From Phymatolithon calcareum (Eukaryota > Rhodophyta > Florideophyceae > Hapalidiales): a stretch of DNA of 64,000 bases. Made by a program: the position numbers and the translations under genes. Under the pieces are notes generated by a model. That model was given only the letters and a program-made list of their open reading frames with translations. It searched no databases and was not told the DNA's origin. Each line of letters opens with the position of its first letter. Position 1 is the stretch's first letter. Positions 11,465 to 20,760 of the stretch are shown here, one piece after another. Where the stretch lies: NCBI GenBank assembly GCA_977006965.1, contig OZ345360.1, positions 1,922,001 to 1,986,000 of the forward strand, written 5' to 3'.

Positions 11465-14253
11465 TTTTTTGCTACTTCGTGTCCTACCGAGCGTCCAGCT
11501 TCAATTATCCTCTCTGACCAACTGCCAAGCTCCCTTGGTGGGGCGATGTGCTTGACATCCCATATTTTTTCGGCGCATTCAATGGCTCTTTTATCACGAG
11601 AGCGACTGAGGTTGTCCGCTATTTCGTTCTTCTCTCCAGATATGTGGTGCATTCTTATTGTAATATCAAGCCTTTTCTCGACCTTCTTCACAATTCGTAG
11701 TGCCTCGAGCATTGTTGCTGAGTATGCCCGACCGGAGTTCACTGCGTCACATGCGCTTTCGTTGTCATTTCGGAAGATTACGCGCATACCAGCATGTAGC
11801 ATTTTTGCTTTAAACGCAACATGGAGGGCTATTGCAATCGTGAGTAGCTCGAGGGGCGATATTGATATCACTTCGTCGGATAACGCCTGACGGATTTTTG
11901 GGCTCCACATACCATACGCGATATTGCCCATGACACAGACTCCCCATCCTCCTTCCATCCCTCCGCTCGCATCGGAGTTTGCTCCTTCCAGACCTGCATG
12001 CAGGAATATCGGGTTTTTCGTTATTGGCGGTAGTTTACCTGTGTGAAACTGTGATAGCATACATTGCGCGTCCTTAATCCATGCGTTGCTTATGATTCCA
12101 GCCGCTACTCTCGTGTTTGGCTGCACGCGGAGGCTTCTGTATGCGTTGTTGCAGAGAAAGTTTCCATTATCAACGAAGCGGGAGATGAAGTGATGGAGGC
12201 CGGCAAATTCTTGGAGTTGAAGCAGCGGGATGGGCCTTCCTTTCTTATCTTCCATTTCCTTTATCATCTCCCTGAACTTTTGAATCTTGGAGTCTCGGGG
12301 CCTGCACTCAATGTTGTCGAGGTCCCTAGTATCGTAGACTGCCCCTATTGATGAGAACTGCTGTGAGAATGGCTGATTTGCTTCAGGTTTCTCGCTTAGA
12401 GGAACTTCGTAGACATCTTCCAGAACTCTCCTTATTCCATCTCTCGCGTCTTGTGCCGCTATCTCGCCAATGACAAAAATAGTGATATCATCCTGGAATG
12501 TGGTCAACACCACGACGCCATATTGCCTCGGATCATCCGGGAATTTTTCACACCGACCTCGCCTCCATTCTTCTAGCTTCCTCAACTCTTCCAATTGCCG
12601 CATGTTGATGTGTTTGTCGCGTGACAAACCCCATTCCTCTTCCCGTGCTGTTCTCTCGATTAGTTCTGCTACTAGAAACGTTACTCTTTGTGCAGAGTGT
12701 GCAGATGAGGAGCGCCCCATTTGCATGCGATGGTCTTCTCGGAATCCGCCCAGCGCATAGACGACGGTTTTCCACTTTTCGCTGTCGCAGGTGGCCAACT
12801 GCCGGAACCATTTTTTGAGGTCTATCGTGGTGCCCATGAGCTTCATGCCGGCATGCCTCGCGCCATCCGCCAAAATAGCAAGCACCTCATTGTTTGCTTC
12901 GATAGATCCCCATTCGAATTCCAAATAGTGTGGCAGGCGAGTGTTCGCGTTGGATGACACTGGCATCCAGTTTTCTTCCCCAATCTTGACAGAACTCGCG
13001 TAAGTGCCGTCCGCTGGCCAGCTCGCGTTCCACACCAAACGCAAGGAACCGTCACCTTTTTCCTCTACGCTACCGGGTGCGACTTGGAATGGCACGGACG
13101 GGGGATGGTCGTGTGCTTTTCCAATCCATCCTCTGTTTACCTCATCTTCCACAACGTTGTTGAATTTTCTTCCCGCATCCCAAGCCTTTTTCTGGTGCGG
13201 TGAAAAGGTGCAAACCGGGGGAGTGCTAGGTGAATAGTCATAGAATCCCCACTTCAGGAATGCTAAAAGCTCCCTGTCAGGCCATCCGATCTCGATTCCG
13301 TCTTCTCTGAGTTTTTGTGCATTGAATCCCCAGTTATGTCGTGCCGCATGTTTCGCCACTCGAATTTTTGGCACATTTTCTTCTGTTAGGTCCAGTGTGA
13401 ATCCGGCCTTCAAAACTTTGATGACCAATGGATTGTATTCGTCGAGGCCGATGCGGACCTCCGAGTGTGGCTTCCCGAGTATAGCTCTTCTCCTGTGTGT
13501 CGAGTTTTTGGTTCTCTCCTGTTCATCATCTCTGTCCATTCGGCTTCTGGCAGCCTCAAGACGGCTAATTGCAGCCTCCGTGAAGCAGTGCCTCCATGAG
13601 GGAAGATTATCTTCGATTTCCTTAGCCAGTTCACGCGGGACGGGTAGCGGGTTTCTGGGGTTCGGTGTCAACAGGGCTTGTGGCCCGGGAGGTAGCTTCC
13701 TGTCCCGAGGGTGTACTTCGTTTGCCTCTTCGAGTGGCACGAGAAAGTATACTCCCCGTCGATATCTTCTCGTAGGGTATCGCCGTACACGTGCCGTGAG
13801 GTTTCCGTCCACTAGCGAAACCGTGCGCCAAGTTAGAGTTACTGTATCAAGATTAACTTGGGACTTTGCCCCTCGTGAATTTCGGAGGTTGTCGTCTTCA
13901 TTTTCTGTGTCGTATTCCTGGAAGGCATCCAAGCCAGGATCAGTTGCCTCTCGAGCCTGCTTACCCTGATCCCATTCGATGTTCTCTAGTTTTGTGTCCC
14001 GCGGGACGCTGGCGTGTGTTTCAGTGATTCGTATGCCAATTGATAGTGCGGTTCCACCTTCTGAATGTGTATTTCGCCCCTCAGTATTTGGCACTGTATC
14101 TTGCAATAGGTTCTCCGTTGCTTCTCTACAATTTGCCAAGGGTTTCATTTCTGTTTGAGTCTCTTCTTTGTTCTCGAGAAGTTTTTGTCCTTGCGGCAGC
14201 GCCGCGTCCTCCACAGGCGCTCCACGGTCACCTGACCGCTTGCGCTCGGTTAG
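11449..14253 (-). CDS. DIRS reverse transcriptase-RNase H
   Basis: The ORF is open over about 934 codons from the Gag stop. It copies the element's RNA to DNA and removes the RNA strand. The N-terminal third is an unassigned charged region. The RT core has Asp in TIDLKKWFRQL and the catalytic FQDD in TTFQDDITIFV (about 575 residues downstream of 14214). RNase H follows with SDASGG, Glu in SPLELL, Asp in RNDNESACDAV, and the closing Asp in ADNLSRS. All catalytic acids are present. The first in-frame ATG is at 14148, so separate initiation there is the alternative to readthrough from Gag. The ORF ends at a TGA (11451-11449) just after a slippery A AAA AAG sequence. Confidence 0.9.
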   Translation of the reverse strand, partial: LTERKRSGDRGAPVEDAALPQGQKLLENKEETQTEMKPLANCREATENLLQDTVPNTEGRNTHSEGGTALSIGIRITETHASVPRDTKLENIEWDQGKQAREATDPGLDAFQEYDTENEDDNLRNSRGAKSQVNLDTVTLTWRTVSLVDGNLTARVRRYPTRRYRRGVYFLVPLEEANEVHPRDRKLPPGPQALLTPNPRNPLPVPRELAKEIEDNLPSWRHCFTEAAISRLEAARSRMDRDDEQERTKNSTHRRRAILGKPHSEVRIGLDEYNPLVIKVLKAGFTLDLTEENVPKIRVAKHAARHNWGFNAQKLREDGIEIGWPDRELLAFLKWGFYDYSPSTPPVCTFSPHQKKAWDAGRKFNNVVEDEVNRGWIGKAHDHPPSVPFQVAPGSVEEKGDGSLRLVWNASWPADGTYASSVKIGEENWMPVSSNANTRLPHYLEFEWGSIEANNEVLAILADGARHAGMKLMGTTIDLKKWFRQLATCDSEKWKTVVYALGGFREDHRMQMGRSSSAHSAQRVTFLVAELIERTAREEEWGLSRDKHINMRQLEELRKLEEWRRGRCEKFPDDPRQYGVVVLTTFQDDITIFVIGEIAAQDARDGIRRVLEDVYEVPLSEKPEANQPFSQQFSSIGAVYDTRDLDNIECRPRDSKIQKFREMIKEMEDKKGRPIPLLQLQEFAGLHHFISRFVDNGNFLCNNAYRSLRVQPNTRVAAGIISNAWIKDAQCMLSQFHTGKLPPITKNPIFLHAGLEGANSDASGGMEGGWGVCVMGNIAYGMWSPKIRQALSDEVISISPLELLTIAIALHVAFKAKMLHAGMRVIFRNDNESACDAVNSGRAYSATMLEALRIVKKVEKRLDITIRMHHISGEKNEIADNLSRSRDKRAIECAEKIWDVKHIAPPRELGSWSERIIEAGRSVGHEVAKKSMKM
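11464..11470 (-). promoter_or_regulatory. candidate -1 ribosomal frameshift site A AAA AAG
   Basis: In the RT frame the codons GCA AAA AAG AGC ATG AAA ATG TGA end the ORF. The heptamer A AAA AAG sits in the X XXY YYZ phase, twelve bases before the stop. The -1 frame entered at this point is exactly the tyrosine recombinase frame, which has no stop between the heptamer and the recombinase. No stem-loop or pseudoknot was worked out downstream, so function is inferred. Confidence 0.45.
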
Positions 14254-14256
14254 TCA
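14248..14256 (-). promoter_or_regulatory. candidate leaky stop codon UGA-CUA between Gag and RT
   Basis: On the minus strand the last Gag codons are followed by TGA CTA ACC. The same frame then stays open without another stop into the whole RT-RNase H ORF. UGA followed by CUA is a known efficient readthrough context in viruses and in some animal genes. The gap before the first in-frame ATG of RT (14148) is about 108 nt, and the intervening codons read as ordinary protein. Readthrough is inferred, not shown. Confidence 0.5.
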
Positions 14257-16587
14257 ACTTCGTGATGCGACTGGCCTCGCCTGTGTTTTCTGGTAGCGCA
14301 CTCGCACTCCAGCTGCTTCTCGTGCCTGTTTTGCGATCTCTTGAATGCGTGGTGGCCAGCTCTCTGGAATATCGCACCATTCCTCTGTCATGCATTCCGC
14401 TAGCTTGTGTCCCATGTGGTTGCATTTGAAGCACGGAAGGGCCTGCAGTCTCTGGCGCTTAGTAGCTGGTCCCTCTCGTCCAGTTTGGGCTCCCTTCGGT
14501 GCCGCCGCTGCGACTGAAGCGTTCTGAGACAGTGGCCGCTGTGTGGTGATAGGCGTCGGTATCCTCTTCCCTCTTCGTCCCTGCAGCTCGTGTGCTTCCC
14601 CGAACTTCCGTTTGTATGACTGGACGCGGCCGTACGCATCCATGCCCTCGGGTTGAGTAAGCGCTGCCCCGAGCACAGTCTCACCGCTCCTAACGGTTTC
14701 TCCCATTCTCGTGCTGTGATATGCTGTCATGCACATGTGCTTTGCAGCCTGCAAGACGTTATCAAATACGATTTTTGACCTCGGGCCCCACTGCATAAGG
14801 GGTGGAACATCTACTTGTTCATTATTCGCCCTTTTCCGTACGTCTGCGGCGTGTTCCTCCATGCGAACAGTAAAGGCACGAAACAAACCTTGCACGCTTG
14901 CTTCTCCGCCGTGTTCCATGTATGCGTTCTTGAGGCGCAGACCTAGCTCGATGACTCCAACCCAAGACAACACCGAGGGGTGATGGAGTTTTCTTGCGGC
15001 CAGAGAAAACCCTTCAATAACATCCCACAGCTGTCCGATTGTTTCAACATTGATCCACCTGTGTTCCCTTTGCTTACGTGTGAGCCGGTCTCGAGTTGCC
15101 ATTTTCACCGTCGCATATCCTGGCATAGCATTAGAACGATCCTTGAAGGCGAGCCCGCCAAAAAGCTCATATCTGAATCGGTCGCTCTCTCGGAATCGTA
15201 GTGTCAGAAGCTTAGATATTGCCACCTCTGGAATCAGTCTCAGGGAGTTCTCCTGGTTTAGCTCCTCAAACATCGTGCTGACAAAGTCCTTCCCGGTAGC
15301 AGGGAAGGAGACAATGGAGAGGTCGGGACCGCCAACTTGCAGTGCGTTTAGTGTTTCGCCGGTGGCCTCTGTCAATAGCCGCACCTTCGAGATGTCTATC
15401 TTTGTCGTTTCCTTTCTGCGGAAGTAGCCCTCGAGTTCCGCAGTCTCTCCGTCGTTCAGACGTGACTCGTCATCTTTCGGTTCTCGGCGGAGAACAAAGG
15501 TAGGGTGTGGCAACCCAGCGGTGGGGTCTCTTCCTGTACCCCGATTCGCGCCCTCTGACGCTCCTGCCCATAACGCGCGGTGTAGCTCCCGTTCTCGTCG
15601 TTGTTCAGTGATCATCGTCATGATTTCATCAAGGTCTCCAAAGCCTGCGGCCAGGCAAAGGTCATTCCAAGGCCGGCCGCCATCAAGTTGGATTGTTGCT
15701 TTTAGCTGTCGGATACGTTTGGCAACGTCATCCATTGTCTTCCAGTCTATTCCAACACTACCGGCGCTGCCGGTGTCAGTTTCCGCCATTGCCATATCTT
15801 TTGCAATGCTTCTAGCTGTCGTAGCAACGACTTCAATCTCTCTGATTTGCTCGATCATCGGGAGGTCCTCCTCCGGAGGACATTCCCATTGAGCTTCGTC
15901 TTTCGCTGACACGCGCAGTTGCAACGCTCGGCAGAGCTGTTCTGGCAAACGTGGCGACCCAAGCAAGCCTATATCACCTTCTCTACCGTCTTCGTATTGG
16001 GCTAGGGATAGGAGTGCGTCGAATTTTTGCACATTAGCTTGCTCCGTGGTTAGCGTTCCGAGCTTCGCTTGAACATCATTTCGATTGAGAAGGTCTTCCA
16101 GCTTCCTGGCTAGTGGACCCAGTGCATTCTCGTTCGTGAACCAGTCAGAATGGACTACACGTTCAACGAACTGGCTAGGAACAGTCAGAGTTTTTGCCAG
16201 GATCCTGTCGATACCAGGAAAAATAATCTGGTCCTGCCGTTGCAGGGTAGTGCCGTCTGCCGCTGCTTCGGCAAACGGAGGCGCAAAGATGGACTGTTGT
16301 TGGAACGGACCGCGGAGAGGGCGCACAGGAAGGTACTTGTGCGTACGTTTTGCAGATGTTTTCACTTCAACAAATGCACCTTTCCTTCCACGGGGGCGAA
16401 TTCCTTGCATTTTCCACCCCTTAGCCACCGCTTCGTCGTACGTCACGCTCAAGATAATTCCCGGGACAGCATCGGGGCGTTCTGCAATGTCGGTGTTTGG
16501 ATTAGTGGCTATGGCGACTGCGGATTGCATTCCTCTGGCAGCGTCTGTCGCTTCCCTTATAGCACCTGAGATTCCTGTTGAAGACAT
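14254..16587 (-). CDS. DIRS Gag-like protein with CCHC zinc knuckle
   Basis: This 777-residue protein is the first ORF of the DIRS element and the presumed nucleic-acid-binding structural protein. Most of it is not recognisable by sequence. Near the C-terminus there is a clear zinc knuckle (CFKCNHMGHKLAEC, about residues 730-743) next to a basic stretch, which supports the Gag call. It starts at the ATG at 16587-16585, and a TATTTAA run lies about 200 nt upstream. It ends at a TGA (14256-14254) followed directly by CTA. The RT frame continues in the same phase after that single stop, which suggests a Gag-RT fusion by stop-codon readthrough. Confidence 0.85.
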   Translation of the reverse strand: MSSTGISGAIREATDAARGMQSAVAIATNPNTDIAERPDAVPGIILSVTYDEAVAKGWKMQGIRPRGRKGAFVEVKTSAKRTHKYLPVRPLRGPFQQQSIFAPPFAEAAADGTTLQRQDQIIFPGIDRILAKTLTVPSQFVERVVHSDWFTNENALGPLARKLEDLLNRNDVQAKLGTLTTEQANVQKFDALLSLAQYEDGREGDIGLLGSPRLPEQLCRALQLRVSAKDEAQWECPPEEDLPMIEQIREIEVVATTARSIAKDMAMAETDTGSAGSVGIDWKTMDDVAKRIRQLKATIQLDGGRPWNDLCLAAGFGDLDEIMTMITEQRRERELHRALWAGASEGANRGTGRDPTAGLPHPTFVLRREPKDDESRLNDGETAELEGYFRRKETTKIDISKVRLLTEATGETLNALQVGGPDLSIVSFPATGKDFVSTMFEELNQENSLRLIPEVAISKLLTLRFRESDRFRYELFGGLAFKDRSNAMPGYATVKMATRDRLTRKQREHRWINVETIGQLWDVIEGFSLAARKLHHPSVLSWVGVIELGLRLKNAYMEHGGEASVQGLFRAFTVRMEEHAADVRKRANNEQVDVPPLMQWGPRSKIVFDNVLQAAKHMCMTAYHSTRMGETVRSGETVLGAALTQPEGMDAYGRVQSYKRKFGEAHELQGRRGKRIPTPITTQRPLSQNASVAAAAPKGAQTGREGPATKRQRLQALPCFKCNHMGHKLAECMTEEWCDIPESWPPRIQEIAKQAREAAGVRVRYQKTQARPVASRS

Positions 16588-16774
16588 CGCGGCTAGTCGG
16601 GAGCAGCGGCGCTGCGGCTCTTTTCGTTCTGTACCGCGTGGAGGGGTTCTAAGGCCTGCAGGCCCCTGTTACCGCGGCGCGGCTTCGATTCAGACTCCCC
16701 GTTTCCTGTCCTTCTTCGTGCACTGTTATTTTGTCGATGGTGTGAGGTCTTTCTTTCCTTACTTCACCCGGACG

Positions 16775-16800
16775 CGAAAAATATAGAGCTTAAATAGGTC
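16775..16800 (-). promoter_or_regulatory. possible TATA element of the DIRS leader
   Basis: A minus-strand TATTTAA run (around 16796-16789) lies about 200 nt upstream of the Gag ATG in an AT-rich patch. No initiator or transcription start can be seen. Confidence 0.25.
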
Positions 16801-17570
16801 TCGCAGAGTTGGGGTTTTCGGTTCAGTCCCCTTCTTCGTAGCGCGACCTGCATGGGCAAATCTCCTTCAATTGGTTTCGTTTCGCCCAGTTGCCTTTGCT
16901 CTCGCGCTTTTCGTTATTTTTATCGCTACCCATAGCGCTCGCTTTCACACTTCATTAAGTGCCGCTAGTAAGAGAAAAATTTTGTCTGACCCTATTGCGT
17001 CCGACGATGGGCATTCGCTGCCCTCGTTGCGAGCTCTTGCAGTCGGTGCCCCTCGCCCTTTGGCGCACGGGACTCTATATTGGTGCATGACATGTACACG
17101 TGTACTGACACTAATTGCGGGACCTACGACAAGGCTAATGGTCAAAATACGGTACGGTCAGAACTGGGCCTGTGTCCCTTCTCTGACCGGTTTTTTGTTG
17201 CGGTGTGCGCGCGATAAAAAAGACTGATCAAAACCAACTTTAATTCACCAACCTAGCCAAGCCGAGATTAAAGCAACAGATTGTCACACGGGATGGGGGA
17301 AAATAATCGTGCGCGAGTGAGCATATGATCTTATGTCATTCCCGATCGCCGATATCATTCCCACTGGGGCGTAAATAGAGACCCACTATTAGCTGATATC
17401 ATTCCAGCTCTCCAATGTCTTTCCCTCTCAGCGCTGCACTATTTGAAACGTGTGTTAACATTTTTAACGGACATACATTTGTACAAGAGAACTACTTGTG
17501 TGCCACAAGACTTATGTTCGGATCGGTTTCTTGGGTTACAACTTTATTTTAAAATGATGCTGAGTATCTT
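16801..17570. other. non-coding stretch between DIRS element and Crypton fragment
   Basis: It probably contains the 5' terminal region of the DIRS element. I could not find a repeat shared with the other end. The short plus-strand frame at 16871-17227 starts with a hydrophobic segment but resembles nothing known. Confidence 0.35.
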
Positions 17571-18162
17571 CTACATACTTATAGTTTTGGTTGACCGTGA
17601 CATTAATTGAGGTTGCCTTGATGTTTTCGAAGCCAGACATAGAATGCTTCTCATGCCGTTCTGGGAGGCCACTGGAGGAGTGCCATCTCCTGGTGATGCT
17701 TGCTTTGCACTTGTGAAATCACATTCGTCTTTGATATTCTCCTTGTACTCGCTATTGGGCTCCGTTTTCTTCACTTTCTTCGCTTTCGGCTCATTCACAT
17801 CTGTGCCTCTGAAAATATCCATTTGTTGGTGAAGACCCTTACCCCTTGCACGTTTATACAGCTCAGCACGCTCTCAACCTGTGCTGACCGGAGCGAAGCA
17901 TGACTGTGCTGTCAGAATGTCCAGCTTCCAGAAGTAGTGTAATCATAGTGACACGAAGGCAATGGGTTGTAACACAATCATTGACCCCAGTGCCTTGAAT
18001 TCCAACCTCATTGCAAAGATTGGGGATAATTTTGCCGATTGAATTTTTTTCGATAACTTGCTTTCGGAAAAAGTTGCTTTCAGTTTTTCCTTGTGGGTTA
18101 AATTGCAAGAAGAACTTGTCCGCATGCTCCTTTTTCATCTCTAACGACTTTCGGATTGCCAT
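17571..18162 (-). pseudogene. Crypton-like tyrosine recombinase, C-terminal fragment, frameshifted
   Basis: The open stretch 18162-17863 resembles the C-terminal catalytic half of Crypton / KIAA1958-type (DUF3504) recombinases. It has the second catalytic Arg in THCLRVTMITLLLEAGHS and a following SGQHR block. A frame change near 17.87 kb moves the nucleophile region into another frame, where ELYKRARGKGLHQQMDIF is read (Tyr codon at 17858-17856). The tail then continues to 17571 with an acidic/basic low-complexity region. The N-terminal half and the first catalytic Arg are absent. It is a dead remnant, unrelated to the DIRS recombinase next door. Confidence 0.6.
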
Positions 18163-18189
18163 ATAACTATAAATGGGTTTAAGAGCAGC

Positions 18190-18480
18190 GGAGAGCGTCG
18201 GAGAGCTGGCGGTAGGCGATGGAAATGAGAAGAGCGACAGCGCGACGGCGAACGGGCAGCAGGCGACCGAAATACGGCGAGCGACGACGGGCGACTGTTA
18301 ATAGGCGTCAGGCAACGGAAATGCAACGAAGCTCGATGGTCCGCCTTGGCGAGCGACCGCGAGCGAAAGGCACGAGATAGGAATGGACCGGAGCGCGGCG
18401 GCGAGCGAGGGCTAGCGTGCGGCAGGCGATGGAAATGAAATGGAGCGCGGCGGCGAGCCTTGACCATGGCGCGCAGGCCT
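18190..18480. repeat. degenerate GC-rich tandem repeat
   Basis: Variants of GCAGGCGATGGAAAT followed by GGCGGCGAGCG-type sequence recur at about 18212, 18249, 18305, 18423 and 18468. Spacing is irregular and the copies differ, so this is an old, decayed array. It is clearly more GC-rich than its flanks and holds no conserved protein on either strand. Confidence 0.5.
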
Positions 18481-19375
18481 CCGAAATAGGTAAAAATTGT
18501 CGACAGTATGCCACATCAAATGGTGCGTTCTGTAAAACTACCACCGACAGTGCGCCTGAGTTCCTTGAATGTCGACTGATGAACGGTGCGGTCTTTAAAA
18601 ATCACAGCCGTTAAGCCGACAGTCAGCATGTGCTTCGGTGCTGTTTTAGCCGTTCGAGAAAACGTGAGACAAGCAGGTTGTCAACCTCCTCATCGGAAAT
18701 GACATCTGCCCAAGCGTTGCTCGTGGGTAATCCTTCGAGAATGCTCTGAAACCTCGGGTTCCCCTCGGGTCTTCCATGGTTTCATATCATACCCTCAGGA
18801 TTGCCCTTGAGCAACGACTCGGCTGATGTCATCCCCTCAAATCGGTCGACAACGTATACTTGCTTACTTGGTTCCGCCATGATCCCTCAACTCAGTGCTG
18901 ATCATCTCTGTCGAAGCTTATCTTGCAAATTCGAGCGGCTTTTGCGAGAATGTTCCTGAATTTTGGTCCTTCCCGGACGCCTAGTCAATACAACAGCTTC
19001 GGAATTCAACGTCTTATCATATTTTCGCCATTTTCGCCCTTCCTCGACTGAAAGTGCTACTATTCGAAGGAGAAAATAGTTTATCTGTAAACGACGAAGT
19101 TTGAGCTCACAAATTGAAGTTCTTCAGGAGCTATAGTCGATTTTACACATGTGAGGCTGCATGCAATCCTCGAGAACGTCGGTCCCTCGTGTCCGCGCTT
19201 TTTCACATTTCGAAAAGCAGACGAGCGATTCGTTCTCTCCGTACTAACCCCTTGCTGCTGGAATCGGCAAAATTTCGGGTCAGCTGCAGTATTATCGATG
19301 TTTTTTTTAAAATATCATCAGCCGTATTTGAAGTTGGTGACACATATGAGCGAGCCTAAATTTCGTTCCGGCTCG

Positions 19376-19430
19376 AAAATGTCCTGCGTGTCCTACTCGG
19401 AAATTCCGAGAAGGACACGCAGGACATTTT
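19376..19430. repeat. near-perfect 55-bp inverted repeat (cruciform)
   Basis: The arms 19376-19394 and 19412-19430 are exact reverse complements (19 bp, starting AAAATGTCCTGCGTGTCCT). Between them a second 7-bp inverted repeat has a one-base centre. Only one A:A mismatch interrupts the whole stem. Confidence 0.9.
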
Positions 19431-19446
19431 TTTGTGGGACGAATCC

Positions 19447-19470
19447 AAAATCACTCTCGAGAGTGATTTT
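19447..19470. repeat. 24-bp perfect palindrome
   Basis: The half site AAAATCACTCTC is followed directly by its reverse complement, with no spacer. It lies 17 bp after the preceding inverted repeat. Confidence 0.92.
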
Positions 19471-19484
19471 GCCATCATCGAGAT

Positions 19485-19524
19485 GGTTTATCGCCGATAT
19501 ATATAGTTTCATCGGCGATGAACC
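19485..19524. repeat. inverted repeat with 14-bp arms
   Basis: The arms GGTTTATCGCCGAT and ATCGGCGATGAACC pair with one mismatch around a 12-nt AT-rich spacer. Confidence 0.8.
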
Positions 19525-19655
19525 GATTTCACGAAAAACACCAACTTTGTCCGGCGAAATTGTGATAGTGAAGATGTTCTGCACTTCTTTATTGAGGTCA
19601 ATGTTGGAGCTCTATCTCCACTGTTAGAGAAAAAGGAGACTGTGATTCGGGCACT

Positions 19656-19673
19656 CCCGAGTATATACTCGGG
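19656..19673. repeat. 18-bp perfect palindrome
   Basis: CCCGAGTATATACTCGGG is its own reverse complement. It is the fourth palindrome within 300 bp. Confidence 0.9.
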
Positions 19674-20190
19674 CCAAATTTTAACCTTCACGTACTACAC
19701 ATACATTCCTTGACAAATCTGGACTGATTTGGACATCCTATTTTTGGAATATATTCTGTAGATTTTTTATTAAAATAATTGAAAGATATCCATATCAGGT
19801 GTTTGAAGCCACCTTGCGAAGGATGCACTACTATTAACGAGCTCCAACAATATTCCACCTTAGATCTCCAGTTCCCTTAAGGTCCTAGCAACGATATGCG
19901 ATCAGTTGTGTATAGCACGAGTAAAGCTTGTTCGCCTTATACAGGTAGAGAATGTCGAACTTGAGCAAGAAGCTGTTCAGCATGTTTTACATCCGAAGAA
20001 CGAAGACAGAATACATAATGACGCCCTTCCGTTCTCCTATTGCTCCTCGGCAAGCGATGCTCCAGTATGGATATATCCGAACAAGCCCAACGCTCATTCG
20101 TATTGCAGGTACACTGGTCTTCAATAGGGGCACATGTAAGGATTTACTGAAGAGCTCGTATCATTTCGAACGGTTTCCTAATGGAGCGCA

Positions 20191-20760
20191 GTGCGGTCAC
20201 TGGTCTTCAATAGCTATATATGCATCAACATCGTTTTCGGATCCACTGCGATCCAAACGTCAAGAACGAATATGGACTGGAAGTCGATGGAAGATTGTTT
20301 GAGAATCTTGAGACTTCCAACAGATGGAAATCTAAGTTGCAAGAATGGTCGTCTAAGACGGAGGGCCAAACACAGTTCGCGACAGACGGATTAGCATTAG
20401 AAGAAGATGTTCGTTTAGTGCGCACTAAACAGTTCTCCGCACGAGAGTTGAGTAGAAGAGGTCGGAAGAGAAAAGCGGAGGGCAGACCAACCCACAGAAA
20501 GACCAGAACCAGCATTGCAAGATTTAATTGTGAGTTTTGGTTTTTCGTGGTCCTTCTCCAGAACTAGAGACTCAGAGGACGAAAGTGGAACAGAGGATGT
20601 CGTTTTTGAGCATGTCGTGGAGTAAGAAGACAATGCAGACTCAGAAGACAATAGAAATGAAGTTTTGACTGTACCCTCAGCGGACGTCATCACCTGGGAG
20701 GAAGTGAGAGGCATAATTACACCAGCACTGAATTCCATGGGCCCTAAGCAAGGAAGCATT
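20191..20760 (+). pseudogene. decayed coding trace, unrecognised
   Basis: The plus-strand frame ending at 20567 encodes a charged, lysine/arginine-rich stretch (ARELSRRGRKRKAEGR). It appears to continue after a frame change near 20.5 kb into an acidic stretch (for example DSEDESGTEDVVFEHVVE) that then meets stops. The composition looks like protein but no family is recognised. It may be a host gene remnant or part of a mobile element. Confidence 0.25.

Larger units (their letters stand above)
9992..16800 (-). mobile_element. DIRS-type tyrosine-recombinase retrotransposon, three open ORFs
   Basis: Gag, RT-RNase H and a tyrosine recombinase lie in this order on the minus strand, all open. The recombinase replaces an integrase, which defines the DIRS order. 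The termini could not be fixed. I found no clear inverted or split direct repeats between about 9.4-10.0 kb and 16.6-17.6 kb by eye, so the outer limits given are only the coding span plus the leader. No methyltransferase or hydrolase ORF is seen. All key catalytic motifs are kept, so the element may be functional. Confidence 0.85.

Noticed and set aside
9400-17600. Terminal repeats of the DIRS element
   Set aside because: Comparing both flanks by eye gave only matches of 8 bp or less; not reported as repeats.
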